From Rhodamnia argentea (taxonomy: Eukaryota > Streptophyta > Magnoliopsida > Myrtales > Myrtaceae): a stretch of 64,000 nucleotides of DNA. The stretch spans positions 34,144,494-34,208,493 of the forward strand of contig NC_063152.1 in NCBI RefSeq assembly GCF_020921035.1, read 5' to 3'. The position numbers were made by a program, and so were the translations under genes. Shown here piece by piece: positions 35,946-47,824 of the stretch. How positions within the stretch are numbered: the stretch's first letter is position 1; each line of letters begins with the position of its first letter. Below the pieces are notes generated by a model. It made no database searches, was not told the DNA's origin, and worked only from the letters and a program-made list of their open reading frames with translations.

Positions 35946-37999
35946 AATTTTGGCTTTTTTGTTTTTTTTAAATATTTTCATTTTTAACTTACGTTGCTGA
36001 TAAGACCTTCGGTGAGCCACGTCAACTTGCTCTAGGGTGTCACTAGCCAAAAACGCGTAAATTTATCTAGCACTTCATTATTTCCTTTCAAATGTTACTT
36101 GCTCCAACCGAATGATGATGTAGTTCTCAATGAGAAAGCAAACGATGCAAATGGACTTATGTGCAGAATTCAATTTCTTGACCTAGGGTTTTTAGCTAAA
36201 CTTTTTTGTTCCTTTCTTAGCAAAAATCAAAATACCTGAACTTGTAAGTAACGTGACCCAATTGGATCTAGATATATACTTTTTGGCAAAGGTATGGAGG
36301 CACGATATGTATGGGCAGAGGAGTGATGAGAGCAGCAAATTTGGGTGCGCATTAGAAGATATCCGGAGGAGCAGTTGAAAGTGATGCCATACGTGAGGCT
36401 CATAATGATAATTATCTACCAAAACATAAACTTCTTTTTCCTGCTCCACTCGCATATAAACCAATTTGAATTTCAGAACTTTAGTGAAAAAGTAATCTTA
36501 TTTCAGTATGAGCTTTAGTGGAACCCTAAGCTCCCAAATGCGTGATGAGAATAATGGCATTCAAGAGCATACAATACTGCTTGGGGTATGATTGGGAACA
36601 CATTCCCAAAGTCCTTTGAGACTCTAACTTAGGACAAATGCTAAACTGCTTGATAAATAATTTGGGGAGTGCACCGGAAAAGTGCAATGCATTTCCAAAG
36701 GCCTTTAGTTCGAGGCCACTACTCATAAGGATTGGGGTATTTTCAGAATGTTGGAGCTCATGATTAATGACATTTTCAACTCCAATTTTGCCGTCTTCAT
36801 CAATTTTTCGTATTCTTCTTTCACCCTTGAAATTGGCATTATTCACCTCTTTCCTCTGCTTGTCGTGTCTCTCTGAACGAGGGCTGTATGAATCGAGGGA
36901 TGGTCGTCGAGGGACAGTTGCCGTGGAATGATCTTTGAGGGTCGAGTATTGTCGAGGGTCGAAGGTTGTGGGTCGTTAAGGCCAAATCTATAGGGTCGGT
37001 ACGAGATCTGATGAGTGGAGGGTCATGAGGCTTGCGTGATGCCGGCTGAGGGGTCGCACCATGTTTGTGTTCAATTTTGAGCCCTAATCGACGAAGTCAA
37101 GGGTCGCCAATTGAGTGTGGCCGAATTCAAGATTCGAGACTCGTCGTATTCGTCAAATGTGGCTTGTCTGAGGTCATGTGACCTTGCAGCCCTCATTAGG
37201 TATGCGCGAAGCTCGTAGGCCCAGATTTGGGTCACCTAAGGTTGCGCAACCTCGGCGTTACATTGCCTAGGGTTGCACAGGATGATCACCTAAGGTTGCG
37301 TGCCTTCAGTGACGCCTAAATTGGGGTTGCGCAACCTCATCAACCGTTGTGGTGGGACTGCCAATTGATTTGGAGTTGAGATTTATTGCAATTTTTTTCC
37401 CCTTCTTTTACCAAAGCCCTTTATGCAAATAGTATCAACCAAACACTATTTGCTTTTTGTGAAAGGCCTTTAGCCTAAAAGCAAAGTGTTTATTTACATT
37501 TCAACAAAAACCCCTTTAATCCAAATTCCTTTGCATTTATGCAAATGCATTTCTAAAAACTCTCCCAAATGCACCACTCGACAAAGTTGAACTATTAAGA
37601 AACAAATTTATTTGTAACATTAAACAAATGAACTAGGAAGTGTCTCGAGACACACTAGTTTTGGCACAATTCATAAGATGAAGATTTGTTGTCCCCTATT
37701 CTAAATCTTGTTCGGTGTTTTCACTATGAAGTTGCGATATATGTCAACTAACTCAGTTAAACCTTTTGTTCCCACCAGACCTTGTACGAATGCGCAGCGT
37801 CCTAACACCCTCCTCCTCCTCCTCCTCCCCTTCCCTCCATGTCTCCTTAGAAACCGGCATCTCCCCCTTGCCAAGGAGTTCCACGGCCATGTAGGAGTTC
37901 CCGCCCCCCAGATTTGAAGACCGCCGCCTCATTGGCCGATAGGAAGGTCAAATTGGTGTTATACTCCATCACAAGCAGCAAGTTCTAAATTGGCATCGA

Positions 38000-38003
<4 letters not shown>
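35946..38003. other. Intergenic with a second GC-core repeat
   Basis: Positions 36880-37340 are a GC-rich patch with repeated GTCGAGGGT and GGTTGCGCAACCTC palindromes, flanked by AT-rich DNA with CCAAAxxCCTTTGCAT motifs in opposite orientation (about 36600-36700 and 37500-37570). It is probably a degenerate foldback element. A (CTC)6 run lies near 37808. No gene recognised. Confidence 0.4.

Positions 38004-38033
<30 letters not shown>
38004..38033. repeat. (AG)15 microsatellite
   Basis: Uninterrupted AG dinucleotides in intergenic DNA. Confidence 0.9.
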
Positions 38034-38036
<3 letters not shown>

Positions 38037-38139
38037 TTTGAGTACTTAGGATTCTTATAGATTGAATGAGCCTTGGTTAGGAGATTTTCAAAGCACGAAA
38101 AGACTTTTTTTTTTTCACGAAAAGACATTTCAATATATA

Positions 38140-38754
38140 GAAAATTATCAAAAAAGTCATAGACCTATTATAATTATACAAATTCAGTCTTAGTTTTTTT
38201 TTTTTTTCAATCGAATTCTAAACATTTTGCATTTGTGTCAATTTGGATCCATCCGGCTAGGCCGGCAAGCATTGATGTGCAATTTTAAATTAATATTTTA
38301 ATATATATTTTTTTAAATTTTCATTTATTTTTATCTTTTCTTTCTTTCTTTTTTCTCCTTCTTCCTCTCGTCGGTCGCTAATCTAGCAATCGGCCGGAGG
38401 TGAGGGTTGGGCCGAGGTTAGCCAATGACGATGAGGTTGATCCTCACCATGGCTAGGGGGAGGTCGGGGCTCGTCGTCGCTTTGGCAACCGACTAAAGGA
38501 AGAAGGAGAAGAGAAAAGAGAGGAAAAATATAAAAAAAAAAAACAAAAATTTGAAAAAATATATAAAAATTTATTAAAAATTACCACGTCGTTGTTGGCC
38601 AACCTCTATGTTAGCTTTGGTTGGCCAAAGTTGGCCGGATGGATTGAATTGATACAAATGCAAAAGATTATGACTCAATGGGCAAAAAAAAAAAAAAAAT
38701 CGAACTGAATTTGAACAATTGCAATAGGTTTAAGACATTTTTGGTAATTTTTCC
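38140..38754. mobile_element. Palindromic element with GC-rich core (full copy)
   Basis: About 615 bp. Left end GAAAATTATCAAAAAAGTCA then TAGACCTATTATAATT; right end in reverse complement GGAAAAATTACCAAAAATGT then CTTAAACCTATTGCAATTG. Both arms carry CCAATTxxATCCATCCGGC-type units, and A- and T-rich stretches surround a core full of GAGG/CCTC and GGCCGG motifs. No transposase. Probably a MULE-type or other DNA-transposon derivative; I could not prove a target duplication. Confidence 0.6.
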
Positions 38755-39944
38755 TTTCAACAAGTGTTTACTTTCCCAGTTGCAATTTTCTACTCTGAGC
38801 ATCTAATCTACACGAATGGTCCTTAATACTAGCATACAAAATTTGTTAAGAAGTACATTTTGCCCCTCATTTAAGGTGAAAAGCGTACCAGCCATTATAT
38901 GTTATGTTTTGGTTTTCTTTTAAACTCGTTGTCTCATATCAGAACCATGCAAATTATTTAGACTACTAACCTTGTATGAAACTATAGACCATGTGTCCTC
39001 TATTAAATTTTGCCACCTACATAAACTTGATGCAACATGATTCTGGCCGACCTATCCTCACTAAAATTCATCCCAAGAGGAAAAGGGGGATAGGTTTCAT
39101 TTGGAGAGAGTTCTTTTTCCACTTTAGCATCGAATCCAGATGGTTTGGACCTATTACTTAATCTAATTAAATCTCTAAGAGTTAGGAAAAGGACTATTAT
39201 ATCCTTGCATTTTGATTGGCACGAACCTAGTACGTGGATTGATTATAATTGATGATTGTAGGGATATTTTTATTCAAATGGAAATAGTCCTCCAACATTT
39301 GTCTTTCTTTCTTTCTTCTGCTTTTTGAAAGGGCTTCACCATGATGGCCATTAGACATGACCAAATGGAACCGGGGCGGTGGAATAAGCCATGAAAGTGG
39401 AACCAGCCGAACCGGGTAAGAAAGCTCCCAATGTTGACCTTAAAGTTTGGTTTTTAGGGGGTTCCTGACTAATAAATTGATGCAACAACATGATTCGGGC
39501 AGACCTATCCTCACTTTCGTCTGGGAAAAGTAGTTTCATTTGGAGGAGTTCTTTTGCACAGCGAACAGATGTCGGAACTATTACTTAATCTAATTAAATC
39601 TCTAAGAGTTAGAGACCTTCTAATTTGATTTTGAGGCAAACCTAGTACTTTTTATTATATTGTTAATTTTATAAAATCTCGTTTTTTGGGTTCACGGGTC
39701 ATGTAAATGACTTGGTAATGATGGTACAATAGTCGATTTCCTTTCGCACTTTCTCTCTCCCCTTTATACCCTTCACAGCTTGCAACCTTTGATGTTATTA
39801 AAAAAAAAAAACTTGCACCCTTTGAAATCCCTATAGAAAACCCCCTCTTCATGCACGTATCGGTTTATTTCATTATCCATGATATGTATAATCAAGAGCA
39901 ACCTTTCACTTTTTACTTGTTGATCCAGCGATCTTCATTTCCAT
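38755..39944. other. Intergenic with a ~200-bp direct repeat
   Basis: Positions 39030-39237 and 39479-39651 are related direct copies, sharing GATGCAAC..ATGATTC, GACCTATCCTCACT, TTTCATTTGGAG, a 28-base block starting TATTACTTAATCTAATTAAA, and AACCTAGTAC. The right copy has deletions. No gene. Confidence 0.6.
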
Positions 39945-40555
39945 GGGAAAAATGCCAAAAAAGTCATAATCCTCACATTGATATCAATTCAATCATAACT
40001 TTTTAATTGGACCACTCTATTTCTAAACTTCTTCATATTAGTACCAATTTAGTTTATCCAGCTAATTTAGATAGGAAATCGCTGGCTTGGATACCGGCCG
40101 TCCTACATGGCACCGTCAGCAAGATCTGACGTAGACATTATTTAATAATATTTAAATAATTGTTCGAATTTTTTTCTTTTTTCCTTTCTTTCTCTTGCAT
40201 GGCTGGCACAAGCCATGGCTGATGAGGGCTGGCTTTGCTTGGGCGAGGGTGGCCCTTGTCACCACAAGCGAGGCCGGGCTCGCCAAATTTGGCAAGGGTA
40301 GCCTTGCGGCACTTGCCCACACCCGTGAGAGGGTGATCCTCACCGAGGCGAGGCCAACCCTTGCCAGCCATGGCATGTGTTGGGCGGCACAGGCCTTGAG
40401 CGACACATGCCATGGAAGAGAAAGAAAGGAAAAATAAAAAATAATTTATTAATAGAAAAATATTAATAAATTATGAAAAATTATTCACGTCTACGTCGAT
40501 CGTACAACGTAAGATGGCCGGCACCTAAGTCAATAATTTTCGGCTATTGACTGAG
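39945..40555. mobile_element. Palindromic element with GC-rich core (right end eroded)
   Basis: Left end GGAAAAATGCCAAAAAAGTC. A T-rich arm leads to the core 40190-40435, full of GGCGAGG, CTCGCC and GCCATGGC motifs, then an A-rich arm. The inner inverted pair is GGATACCGGCCGTCCTACAT against AAGATGGCCGGCACC. The outer right terminus is missing or unrecognisable. Confidence 0.5.
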
Positions 40556-41278
40556 GACTTGTTTTGTGCTTTTCTTTGTTTCCCTAACTACTAACTATTG
40601 ACATTTTCTGACAATGGAAAATTAATCAGGCTGTAATTTTCAATTTTGTCTCTCGAGGGAGCAAAAATGAGTCTTTGGGGGCTTTTATTTCACTGAAACT
40701 TCACGATAAATGAAGATATTTTTCATGAAAACCATTTTCAAAGAAAATGATTTTAGATTTAATTTATTCGGTGGCTTAGGCAAAGTAATTTCAATGTTTT
40801 TTTACTAGAAGAGTAAGTTGTTTTTCCTCAACTTAAACTTGTTATTTTCAGTCTAGGGAAATCGTTTTCCATAGATTGATTAGTTCTTGGTCTCCCAAAC
40901 ACCGGAAAGTCGAAAAATAATTTTTTCTTTAAACAAATGGATCCTTCGTTGGGAAACTATCATTGATTATAGACTCTAATTAATAGGGTTTGTCCATGAT
41001 CATGATGAAACTTGACGGAAACAAATGAGAATCTGAATCATGTGATGTTAAGAATCGCGAACGAGTTATCTTTTAAAGGAAAAAATAGGTCTAGGCAATC
41101 GACACAAGTCTCTTATTACTTCCATGTTGAAGCCACCCTTGCATACATAACCCTGACATTATTTCAATCGCATTGTTTGGCAACACTTCATGTTGCCAAA
41201 CAAATGCGTGAACTAAGGAAAAGGTTCTTCACGTAGTGGTTATAAAAAAAGAGGCAAGAACAACTCCATGGGCTTTGC
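40556..41278. other. Intergenic, nothing recognised
   Basis: AT-rich. An open frame at 41012-41236 has no domain. No element ends or RNA gene seen. Confidence 0.35.
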
Positions 41279-41948
41279 GGCCCTATTTGGTTTAGATTCT
41301 AAAGGAGCTTTGGGGCCCAAAGTCCCATTGGCCGAAATGCAATTACATGTCCAAAGAAAGTGTTTTTGAATACAAATTTGGACCAAAAAAATAAATAAAT
41401 ACGATTACACTTTTTTTAAAAAATTTTACCCTCATTATACTTTCATAATTACAGAAAAGTCCTCGAAAGCCCTAACCTTTCCGGTGAAGGCCTCAACCAC
41501 CAGCGAGCCATCGCGAGCCTTGCGTGAGGTCGCTCACTTGAGTTAGTGCGATCGGCTTAGCGTCGGCCGTGGTCACCTTAAATGCACGACCCAAGCCTCA
41601 CTCGAGGTTGTGCGACCTCGGGCCACCTTGCTTGAGATCGGGCAACCTTAGGCGAGGCCGCGACAACACATTTGGCTTTTCGATAGCCAGATTTGGTCTC
41701 GCCGGACGCCCTCGAGCCACTTATCCTCAATTGGTTTTCAGATTTTTTTTAATTTAAAAATAAAATAAAATAAAAGGCCTTTGTAAAGTATACTTTTTCC
41801 AAAAATCATTTAAATCAAAGTTGCATCGCAATGTGTTTTTAAAGTATAATTTACAAAATACCATTTGCATTTAAGAAAATCCTTTAAACTCAAAAACCTG
41901 TACATCTTTCTATAAGACATTCCGTCAAAGTTAGAACCAAACGGGTCC
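41279..41948. mobile_element. Inverted-repeat element with GC-rich core, third family
   Basis: Left end GGCCCTATTTGGTTTAGATT; right end in reverse complement GGACCCGTTTGGTTCTAACT. AT-rich arms enclose a GC-rich core (about 41470-41725) with repeated GCGAGG, GAGGTCG and CTTGAG motifs. No coding capacity recognised. Confidence 0.5.
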
Positions 41949-42374
41949 TTCGGCCTTTTGAAAGCTGACTTTCACCTAACGATGTTTTTGAAATTTTTTT
42001 CCAAACACCTAGTTTATCTATTCAAAGGACCAAAGCCGGAAGGATGAAGCCCAAGCCTCCTCCATGGTTGGCTAGGCTTTGAGTTTGCAAAGGGGAGAAG
42101 AGGACGGCTCGCTTTGGACTGTTTTTATCATAGCCTTCACTCGCCATCGCTGACCATGGAGGTCGAACTGGGCCCCTTCGACCTGTTGACATAGAAGTAG
42201 CCGTTGCGTAGAGAAGAGCATCCCCGAAGCAGAGCACGCTCCGTCTGAACAGAGCAAAAACAGGGTCAGTGGTGAGTAGAAACTGTGCAAAGAAACCCCG
42301 ACAAAATCATCACAACCAGAGTGGCAAATTCAGAAATCACGAGGAAGACATCACATACCCAGAAGAAGAAGACG

Positions 42375-42402
42375 AAGGAGGAGGAGGAGGAGGAGGAGGA
42401 AG
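42375..42402 (+). repeat. (GGA)n tract in a 5' leader
   Basis: About nine GGA units immediately before the ATG at 42405, following AAGAAGAAGACGAAG. Like the GAA tract before ALKBH8, it sits in a presumed 5'UTR. Confidence 0.85.
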
Positions 42403-42404
42403 GC

Positions 42405-43196
42405 ATGGCCGATTTCTCCTGCCTTTCCGACACCGACGACTCCGCCGTGGAAGACCTCATTTCTCAGACCAAGGACCTGTGCGTGCTCGAGCAGATCGCC
42501 GCCATCAACTGCTCCTCCTTCTCTGCCAACGACTCCCTCTTGCCCTCCGACCTCGAGTCCCGCTTCCGCAAGCTCAAATCCTTCCCTCTCTCCAAACCCC
42601 AAACCACGCTCCAGAGCTCGAGCAATCGCAAGACGGAGCTGACGCTCGATGGACAGACTCGGCCGAAACCGGACGCGAAGCCGGAGGATCTGCTGGGAAA
42701 TGGGCGCGATTCTTTGGGTTCCGATTCGGGGAATTCGACCGCGGAGGACGCAATTTTCTCGCCGCTGAAGGGGAACCCTGAAGAGAAATCGCCTCGGGAG
42801 TCCACAACGAAGCACGATCCAGTCTACTCACCGACATATCATTACGATCGGTGGAAGAAGTCGAAGTCGAAGTCGAAGTCACCATCGCCATCGCCCCCGA
42901 GAAAGGTCGGCTGCTTCTGGTGCTCGCCAAAGAAGCCCACGCCCAGGAAGAGGGACGAATCTAGGGCTATCGAGAAGGGGATGAGCAGGAGCTTTAAATG
43001 GATGGAGGAGGACGAGGTATTGTCGGATTTGGGGGTTTTCTCCACGAAAGAGCAGAAGAAATTGTTGAAGAAGGCAATGAAGGAGGAGGAGAGGATAAGC
43101 CGCGAGGCAGAGAAAATCGCAAGGATGGCGAGGCAAGCCTCGGCGAGGATGATGAACGCTTCAAGAACCGGCGGCAATTCGAGCGACGACGATTGA
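42405..43196 (+). CDS. Unknown plant protein, Ser-rich with basic region and C-terminal coiled coil
   Basis: Single exon, 263 residues, function unknown. Residues 1-30 are acidic (CLSDTDDSAVEDLISQTKDL). The middle is Ser/Pro/Lys-rich, with YHYDRWKKSKSKSKSPSPSP followed by a cysteine pair (GCFWC) and a basic PKKPTPRKR that could be a nuclear localisation signal. The last ~70 residues, starting at SFKWMEEDEVLSDLGVFSTK, are highly charged and coiled-coil-like, ending in acidic SSDDD. This tail is shared with the convergent gene at 44496-44810. Start chosen at the first ATG after the GGA tract; codon use is GC-rich at the third position and the frame is open throughout, both supporting a real gene. 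No catalytic motif is seen. Confidence 0.8.
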   Translation: MADFSCLSDTDDSAVEDLISQTKDLCVLEQIAAINCSSFSANDSLLPSDLESRFRKLKSFPLSKPQTTLQSSSNRKTELTLDGQTRPKPDAKPEDLLGNGRDSLGSDSGNSTAEDAIFSPLKGNPEEKSPRESTTKHDPVYSPTYHYDRWKKSKSKSKSPSPSPPRKVGCFWCSPKKPTPRKRDESRAIEKGMSRSFKWMEEDEVLSDLGVFSTKEQKKLLKKAMKEEERISREAEKIARMARQASARMMNASRTGGNSSDDD

Positions 43197-44495
43197 ATGG
43201 AAATCTTGTGTGGTTATGGGCGATGTGTGTAATACACTGCTGCGCCAGACAGTGTTTTCCATTCTTTGCTTGTAAATTCTGCTTGATTTCTGCTTGTGAA
43301 AGTGCTAATGCAATACAAAGATAAGTTTTTTGTTTGTTAAAAACTTGTGAAGAATCCTCTTTTCTCATTACAGACTCCCACAAATTTCCTCTGAAATTTT
43401 TGTGTTGCTTGTTGCAACTTAAATGCCATCTCTTGGGAAGAGCTTGAGATGTTGTTGGATTGGTGAAAATGTGGGCATTTTGATCACCAGCAGACCAAGC
43501 ACAAAGAGATTGCTGAGTTGGATGGAATGATGAAGAGGAGAGGCCATCTTCATTGTGATTCTTCACTTGGCTAATGATCTTGTCTTGATAATTTTGTGGG
43601 TAATTCAATCTCTGCTGGGTTTCAGGGGAGATGGTGAATTCTATTTTCTGCCTTGGTGCATTCTAATGTGCTTCTGCTCTCGGGCTTTTGGTAAAGCATT
43701 ACCGGGAAGTCTGGACTGCACTTCTTTGGTCTTTGCTCGCAATATGCGCATGGACTGAATTACAGTCGATGCAACACATGTTGAATTACAGTCGATGCGG
43801 CACATCTATTGTGGTATGCCGAGCGAAGTTCCTTCCTTCTGGAAACAGATCATTGCACAATTTGAAATGTCACTATGGATACAGAGAACAGCCCCGATTC
43901 TTGAGGAACACATCGTTTTCTCCTGCCTTTAATGTCGTCTCAGAACCAGAAAATAGGAATGCTAACAGGTATATCAAGGAAGTCGTGGTTCGCCATTCAC
44001 AGTAGCTTCTGATAGCTGAATCTGCAACAATGCGCGTCTATTGCAGGTATGGGATTCATTAGAGAATATCAAATGCTGATATGGATGTGATTCTTAAGAA
44101 CAAGTGCATGTTTGTTTGTCATACGAAGGATATCCACACGAAGAACAAATCAGAATCAGCTTAGCTTCGCTCTTTCCAAAAGACAGCACTTCTCAATTAA
44201 CTCAGTCAAAACAAACCACCAAGATTCTTAAATGCAGAGTAGGCATCTGAGCTGAAAATGATATTGATTAAATAGTACTAGTGCCTGTGCTCTGCTTAAG
44301 GCACCCGGCTTCAACCTATGACTTTGCATTCCTTTTGATGATTTTTGTCTTGTAAGTTAAGATCCATTGATTTCCTCAAACAAAGCACAATATAATTCAA
44401 GAACCCGATAGAATTGATACGCAAAAATGAAATAATTTGTTTGAATATATGAACAGATTGATGTATGATTAGCTAGCTACATAACCATAAGACCA
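43197..44495. other. Region between two convergent paralogous genes
   Basis: Should hold both 3'UTRs. A small tandem repeat of GAATTACAGTCGATGC occurs twice at about 43757-43799. An open frame at 43688-44005 shows no domain. Nothing else recognised. Confidence 0.45.
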
Positions 44496-44810
44496 TTAAT
44501 CCTCGGCATCATTTTCGTCCCGGATCGAAACCTTCATCCGCGCTGACTCCTGCCTCACCCACATATCCACCTTGTTGGCCTCCCTCCTCGCTCTCTCCTC
44601 CTCTTCCCGCGCGATCTTCAGCCTCCTCTCCTGTTCCTTCACTGAGAACGTGCTCATATCCGACAGCATGTCCTCGTCCTTTCCCCAGTTCGGGTCTTCC
44701 ATGTCAGACCTCGAAAACCCTTTCCCGGCTTTCTTCCTTCGGCCGTCCTTCGCCGGCGCGAATGAGAAGCAGCAAATCAGCCTCGGCGGCGGCGGCGACG
44801 CCGGCTCCAT
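44496..44810 (-). CDS. Small protein paralogous to the C-terminal module of the 42405 gene
   Basis: Single exon, 104 residues, function unknown. It begins MEPASPPPPRLICCFSFAPA, with a Cys pair in the same position as GCFWC of the neighbour, then a basic KDGRRKKAGKG. The rest aligns with the neighbour's C-terminus: W-x-KDEDMLSDMSTFSVKEQERR against MEEDEVLSDLGVFSTKEQKK, then EEEERARREANKV against EEERISREAEKIA, then RQESARM against RQASARM. Both end acidic. The longer N-terminal half of the neighbour is absent. The two genes converge tail to tail 1.3 kb apart, suggesting an old inverted local duplication. Confidence 0.75.
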   Translation of the reverse strand: MEPASPPPPRLICCFSFAPAKDGRRKKAGKGFSRSDMEDPNWGKDEDMLSDMSTFSVKEQERRLKIAREEEERARREANKVDMWVRQESARMKVSIRDENDAED

Positions 44811-45474
44811 AAGATGAGAGTCAAGAACAGAGGTAAAGCACTAAACCAGGCTCACAATTTACGGTCTTGCATCAAGTTCGGTCAATGAATTGCCTTGTTC
44901 AATTGGAGAAAGTTAAGCAGATCATGGAATATTTGCAATCTGAAGGGGACAATTTATTCCTCTGAAGAAGACGTTATGGAATTGTGCTCCTACATGATTG
45001 CTTGCTTGACGACACTGATGATGAGCTCAAGGGGCCCCACTGAGCACTAAGTCAATGTGATCCATCCATCGTCTTCTACAAAGTCTGATGAGGATTTGGC
45101 CAATGAAATTGGCATTATGAGGGTTGGTTGGTGACCAGCTCACATCCGTCTCTCATTAACAATTTAATCTTGCTCAGAAACAAATTAACAAATGTATATA
45201 AAAAAAAATTTTTTTTGACAACTCATGTGCGAAATAGGATTCATTACCAGCATACAATTTATCCTAGTCTATATAGATATATCGTTGCAAATTCTCCACA
45301 ATAGTTAGAGATACATTCTCCTCATTGCAAGAATTGTTTTTGTTGGAAGTAGGCCGCCACCTAGGCGCCACCTTGGCAATTAGAAAAATTTCGAGTGTTT
45401 TCAATCAAAAGGAGAATTAATTCCGTAACTCATACCCCTTTTGAATTATTTCACTCAATGGTGAGTGACGCCGG
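44811..45474. other. Upstream region of the small paralogue
   Basis: Presumed promoter of the minus-strand gene in the first few hundred bases. No element or gene recognised. Confidence 0.35.
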
Positions 45475-45600
45475 TATCACAGATGCGATTTGGAAAAGTA
45501 ATGAGATTGGGGAGGAAGAGACGCTAGTATAGCAAGTACAGGGTTTGACTCTTGCACTCTGTAAAGAGGAAGAATAAAAGTAAAAAAAAAAAGGAGAGTT
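45475..45600 (+). mobile_element. tRNA-derived SINE-like sequence (copy 2)
   Basis: GGTTTGACTC at 45542-45551 is a one-mismatch B box. The surrounding GAGACGCTAGTATAGCAAGT and CTGTAAAGAGGAAGAATAAA match copy 1 at 32100-32200. It ends in an A-rich tail (AAAAAAAAAAAGG), as SINEs do. Confidence 0.5.
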
Positions 45601-46163
45601 AGATATACGACGTACAAAAAAAAAAACAAGTTTATCTAAAACATCTGAGTTAGCATTCAGGCAAGAAATTTTCTGGCAAATTATTTCCTCAGATTGGATC
45701 ATCTTGTGTATTCAATTCGGATTATCTCCTGCTATCTTTAATTCGGCAGCTTCACCATTGTACCCTTTTTCTTAACATGTGCAGTTTTTCTTAACTATGA
45801 GGCGAGGAATCTTTATATGCAGTTTTTAGTGGTACATTCATGATTGGGTAAGGACTAAAGACTTCTTAAGTGAATTTATTGCTACCCTTAATCCAGAGTT
45901 AATTATGGGGATTTTCATTTTAAATTTTAATTCTACTCTCCGGTATTTGTCACTCACTTTAAGATTTAATTTACAATATCTAAGATTTGGTTTTGGTTTG
46001 GTTATGTGATTTAGCAAATCACAAAACGAAGTAATTGAATTTCAATGTGATGCTAATAGATACTTTGATACGATAAATATATCATTTTGTCTAAAGTCCA
46101 AAGATAGTCCTTCATATTATAGCATCTTTCATTCAATTTTTCTTAATGCAATCAAGTCCTTTC
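45601..46163. other. Intergenic, AT-rich
   Basis: Nothing recognised beyond AT-rich sequence. Confidence 0.35.
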
Positions 46164-46823
46164 AAAAAATAACTAAAAAAGTTTTAAACCCATTGCATTT
46201 GTGCCAATTCAATCCTAAACTTGTTTTTTTTTTTTTTTGCCTATTCAAACCTAAAATTTTTTGCGGTTGTGCCAATTCAAATCATCTAACGAATTTTGGC
46301 CGGCCGGCGCTAACGTGGATGTGAGCCGGCTGGCAACATGATATATTTTTTATTTTTCCCCCTCTCTCTTCTTCCTCCGGCCGGTCCTAATGATCGGCCA
46401 AAGGCAATGGTTGGTGAGGCGGAGCCTCGCTCGCCGCCTCGCCGTCACTAGGCGAGGCAAGAACGGCAAGGTGAGGCCGTTGACGGCAAGGGCAAGCCTC
46501 GCCATAGTTGGGCGAGACTTGACCTCGTCGGCCGATGCCTCTAGTCGATCACCGAGGTTCTATGACCGGCTATTGGAAGAAAAGGAAGGGGAAAGAAAAA
46601 TTTTTTTTTTTAAAAAATTAAGAAAAAAAATTAAAAAACAAAAGATATTAAAATGTTATGTCACCAGTGGGCTGGTGTCCACATTAGCTTTGGCCGATCA
46701 AAATTTGTCGGATAGATTGATTTGGCATAATTACAACATGTTTAAGACTGAATCGATAAAAAAAATTTAGGACTTAATTGATACAATTGCAAGAGGTTTA
46801 GGATTTTTTTTGGTAATTTTTCC
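46164..46823. mobile_element. Palindromic element with GC-rich core (full copy)
   Basis: About 660 bp. Left end CAAAAAATAACTAAAAAAGT then TTTAAACCCATTGCATTTGT; right end in reverse complement GGAAAAATTACCAAAAAAAA then CCTAAACCTCTTGCAATTGT. T-rich left arm, A-rich right arm and a core (about 46370-46580) dense in GGCGAGGC and GCCTCGCC. Same family as 38140-38754. Confidence 0.6.
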
Positions 46824-47824
46824 AAAGAAAAACTAAGGAAATCAATGGAAGTTGAACATGTGAATGTATATACTAATCTTTAAATTTGCAGCATGATAAG
46901 AGGTTCATGTCCTACCACACAATGTCGGAAGGGTGTGATTTTTCCTTCTTTTTTTTATTGGTGAATATTCTACATTGACTTGCTCGTATAGATAGCTACA
47001 TTGCTAGAACTCATCCTGAAATTCTCCACTAAATAATAGTAATTAGTAAGAGAACGAAAGTGGCAAAATTGAGTGTCTCCAAAAGTTTAGATTGCTAGAG
47101 AACAATAGCTCTTGCATGTTTTGTGTACCTTAAACTCCCGGCCATGCAAGGGCTGGCACAATATAGCTTGGAGCACGCCAATTTTGTGCGTTGGTGGTAA
47201 ATATAGTAGACAAAATGTAATGACTCAATCCGATGTGGGCATGAGTGATCGACGGGATGAGAGGTCCAAATTAAGAGAGGCTTTCGGCAAGCTTCTAGGA
47301 CAACGAAGGAGGCAAAAATGCGCTAAACAGAAAGAGACCATTTGTGAACTATGCATATGAAATTGAAATTAACTCACAAGCGGCTATTGACGTTACGCAA
47401 CTTTTAGCATTGAAACTCCGGTGTTAATGTGCTCAGGGCGAGAGCACTACTAGAATAAGCGGTCTATTGAGAAATTGCCTACTTGTGTGCTAAAAGACAA
47501 AATACGGGTCATGTCGAAGCCGATGATGGCTCCAATTAATCAATGCATGTGTGGCGAAAAATATGGGAGAAACTTTGACCAGTCTTTCACCTTTAAATAG
47601 GAGCAAAGAAAGGCAGTTCACCATCTTTACCGGGAATCTACGATATACAGTTTCGCTTGGACCCCATTGACTGCATATGTGCGTCATACATATTGACTGT
47701 ATATCTTCAAATCCTACCAATCAACACCTCAGCAATTAATGACATATTAAGACCGTCCAACCAAAAAAAAATATTAATGACATATTAATAGAGTTGACCT
47801 AGTCAGCTCTCTTAATATGTCCTT
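46824..47824. other. Intergenic, no gene recognised
   Basis: Open frames near 47112-47360 and 47490-47720 have no recognisable domain. No RNA gene or element ends identified. Confidence 0.35.
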
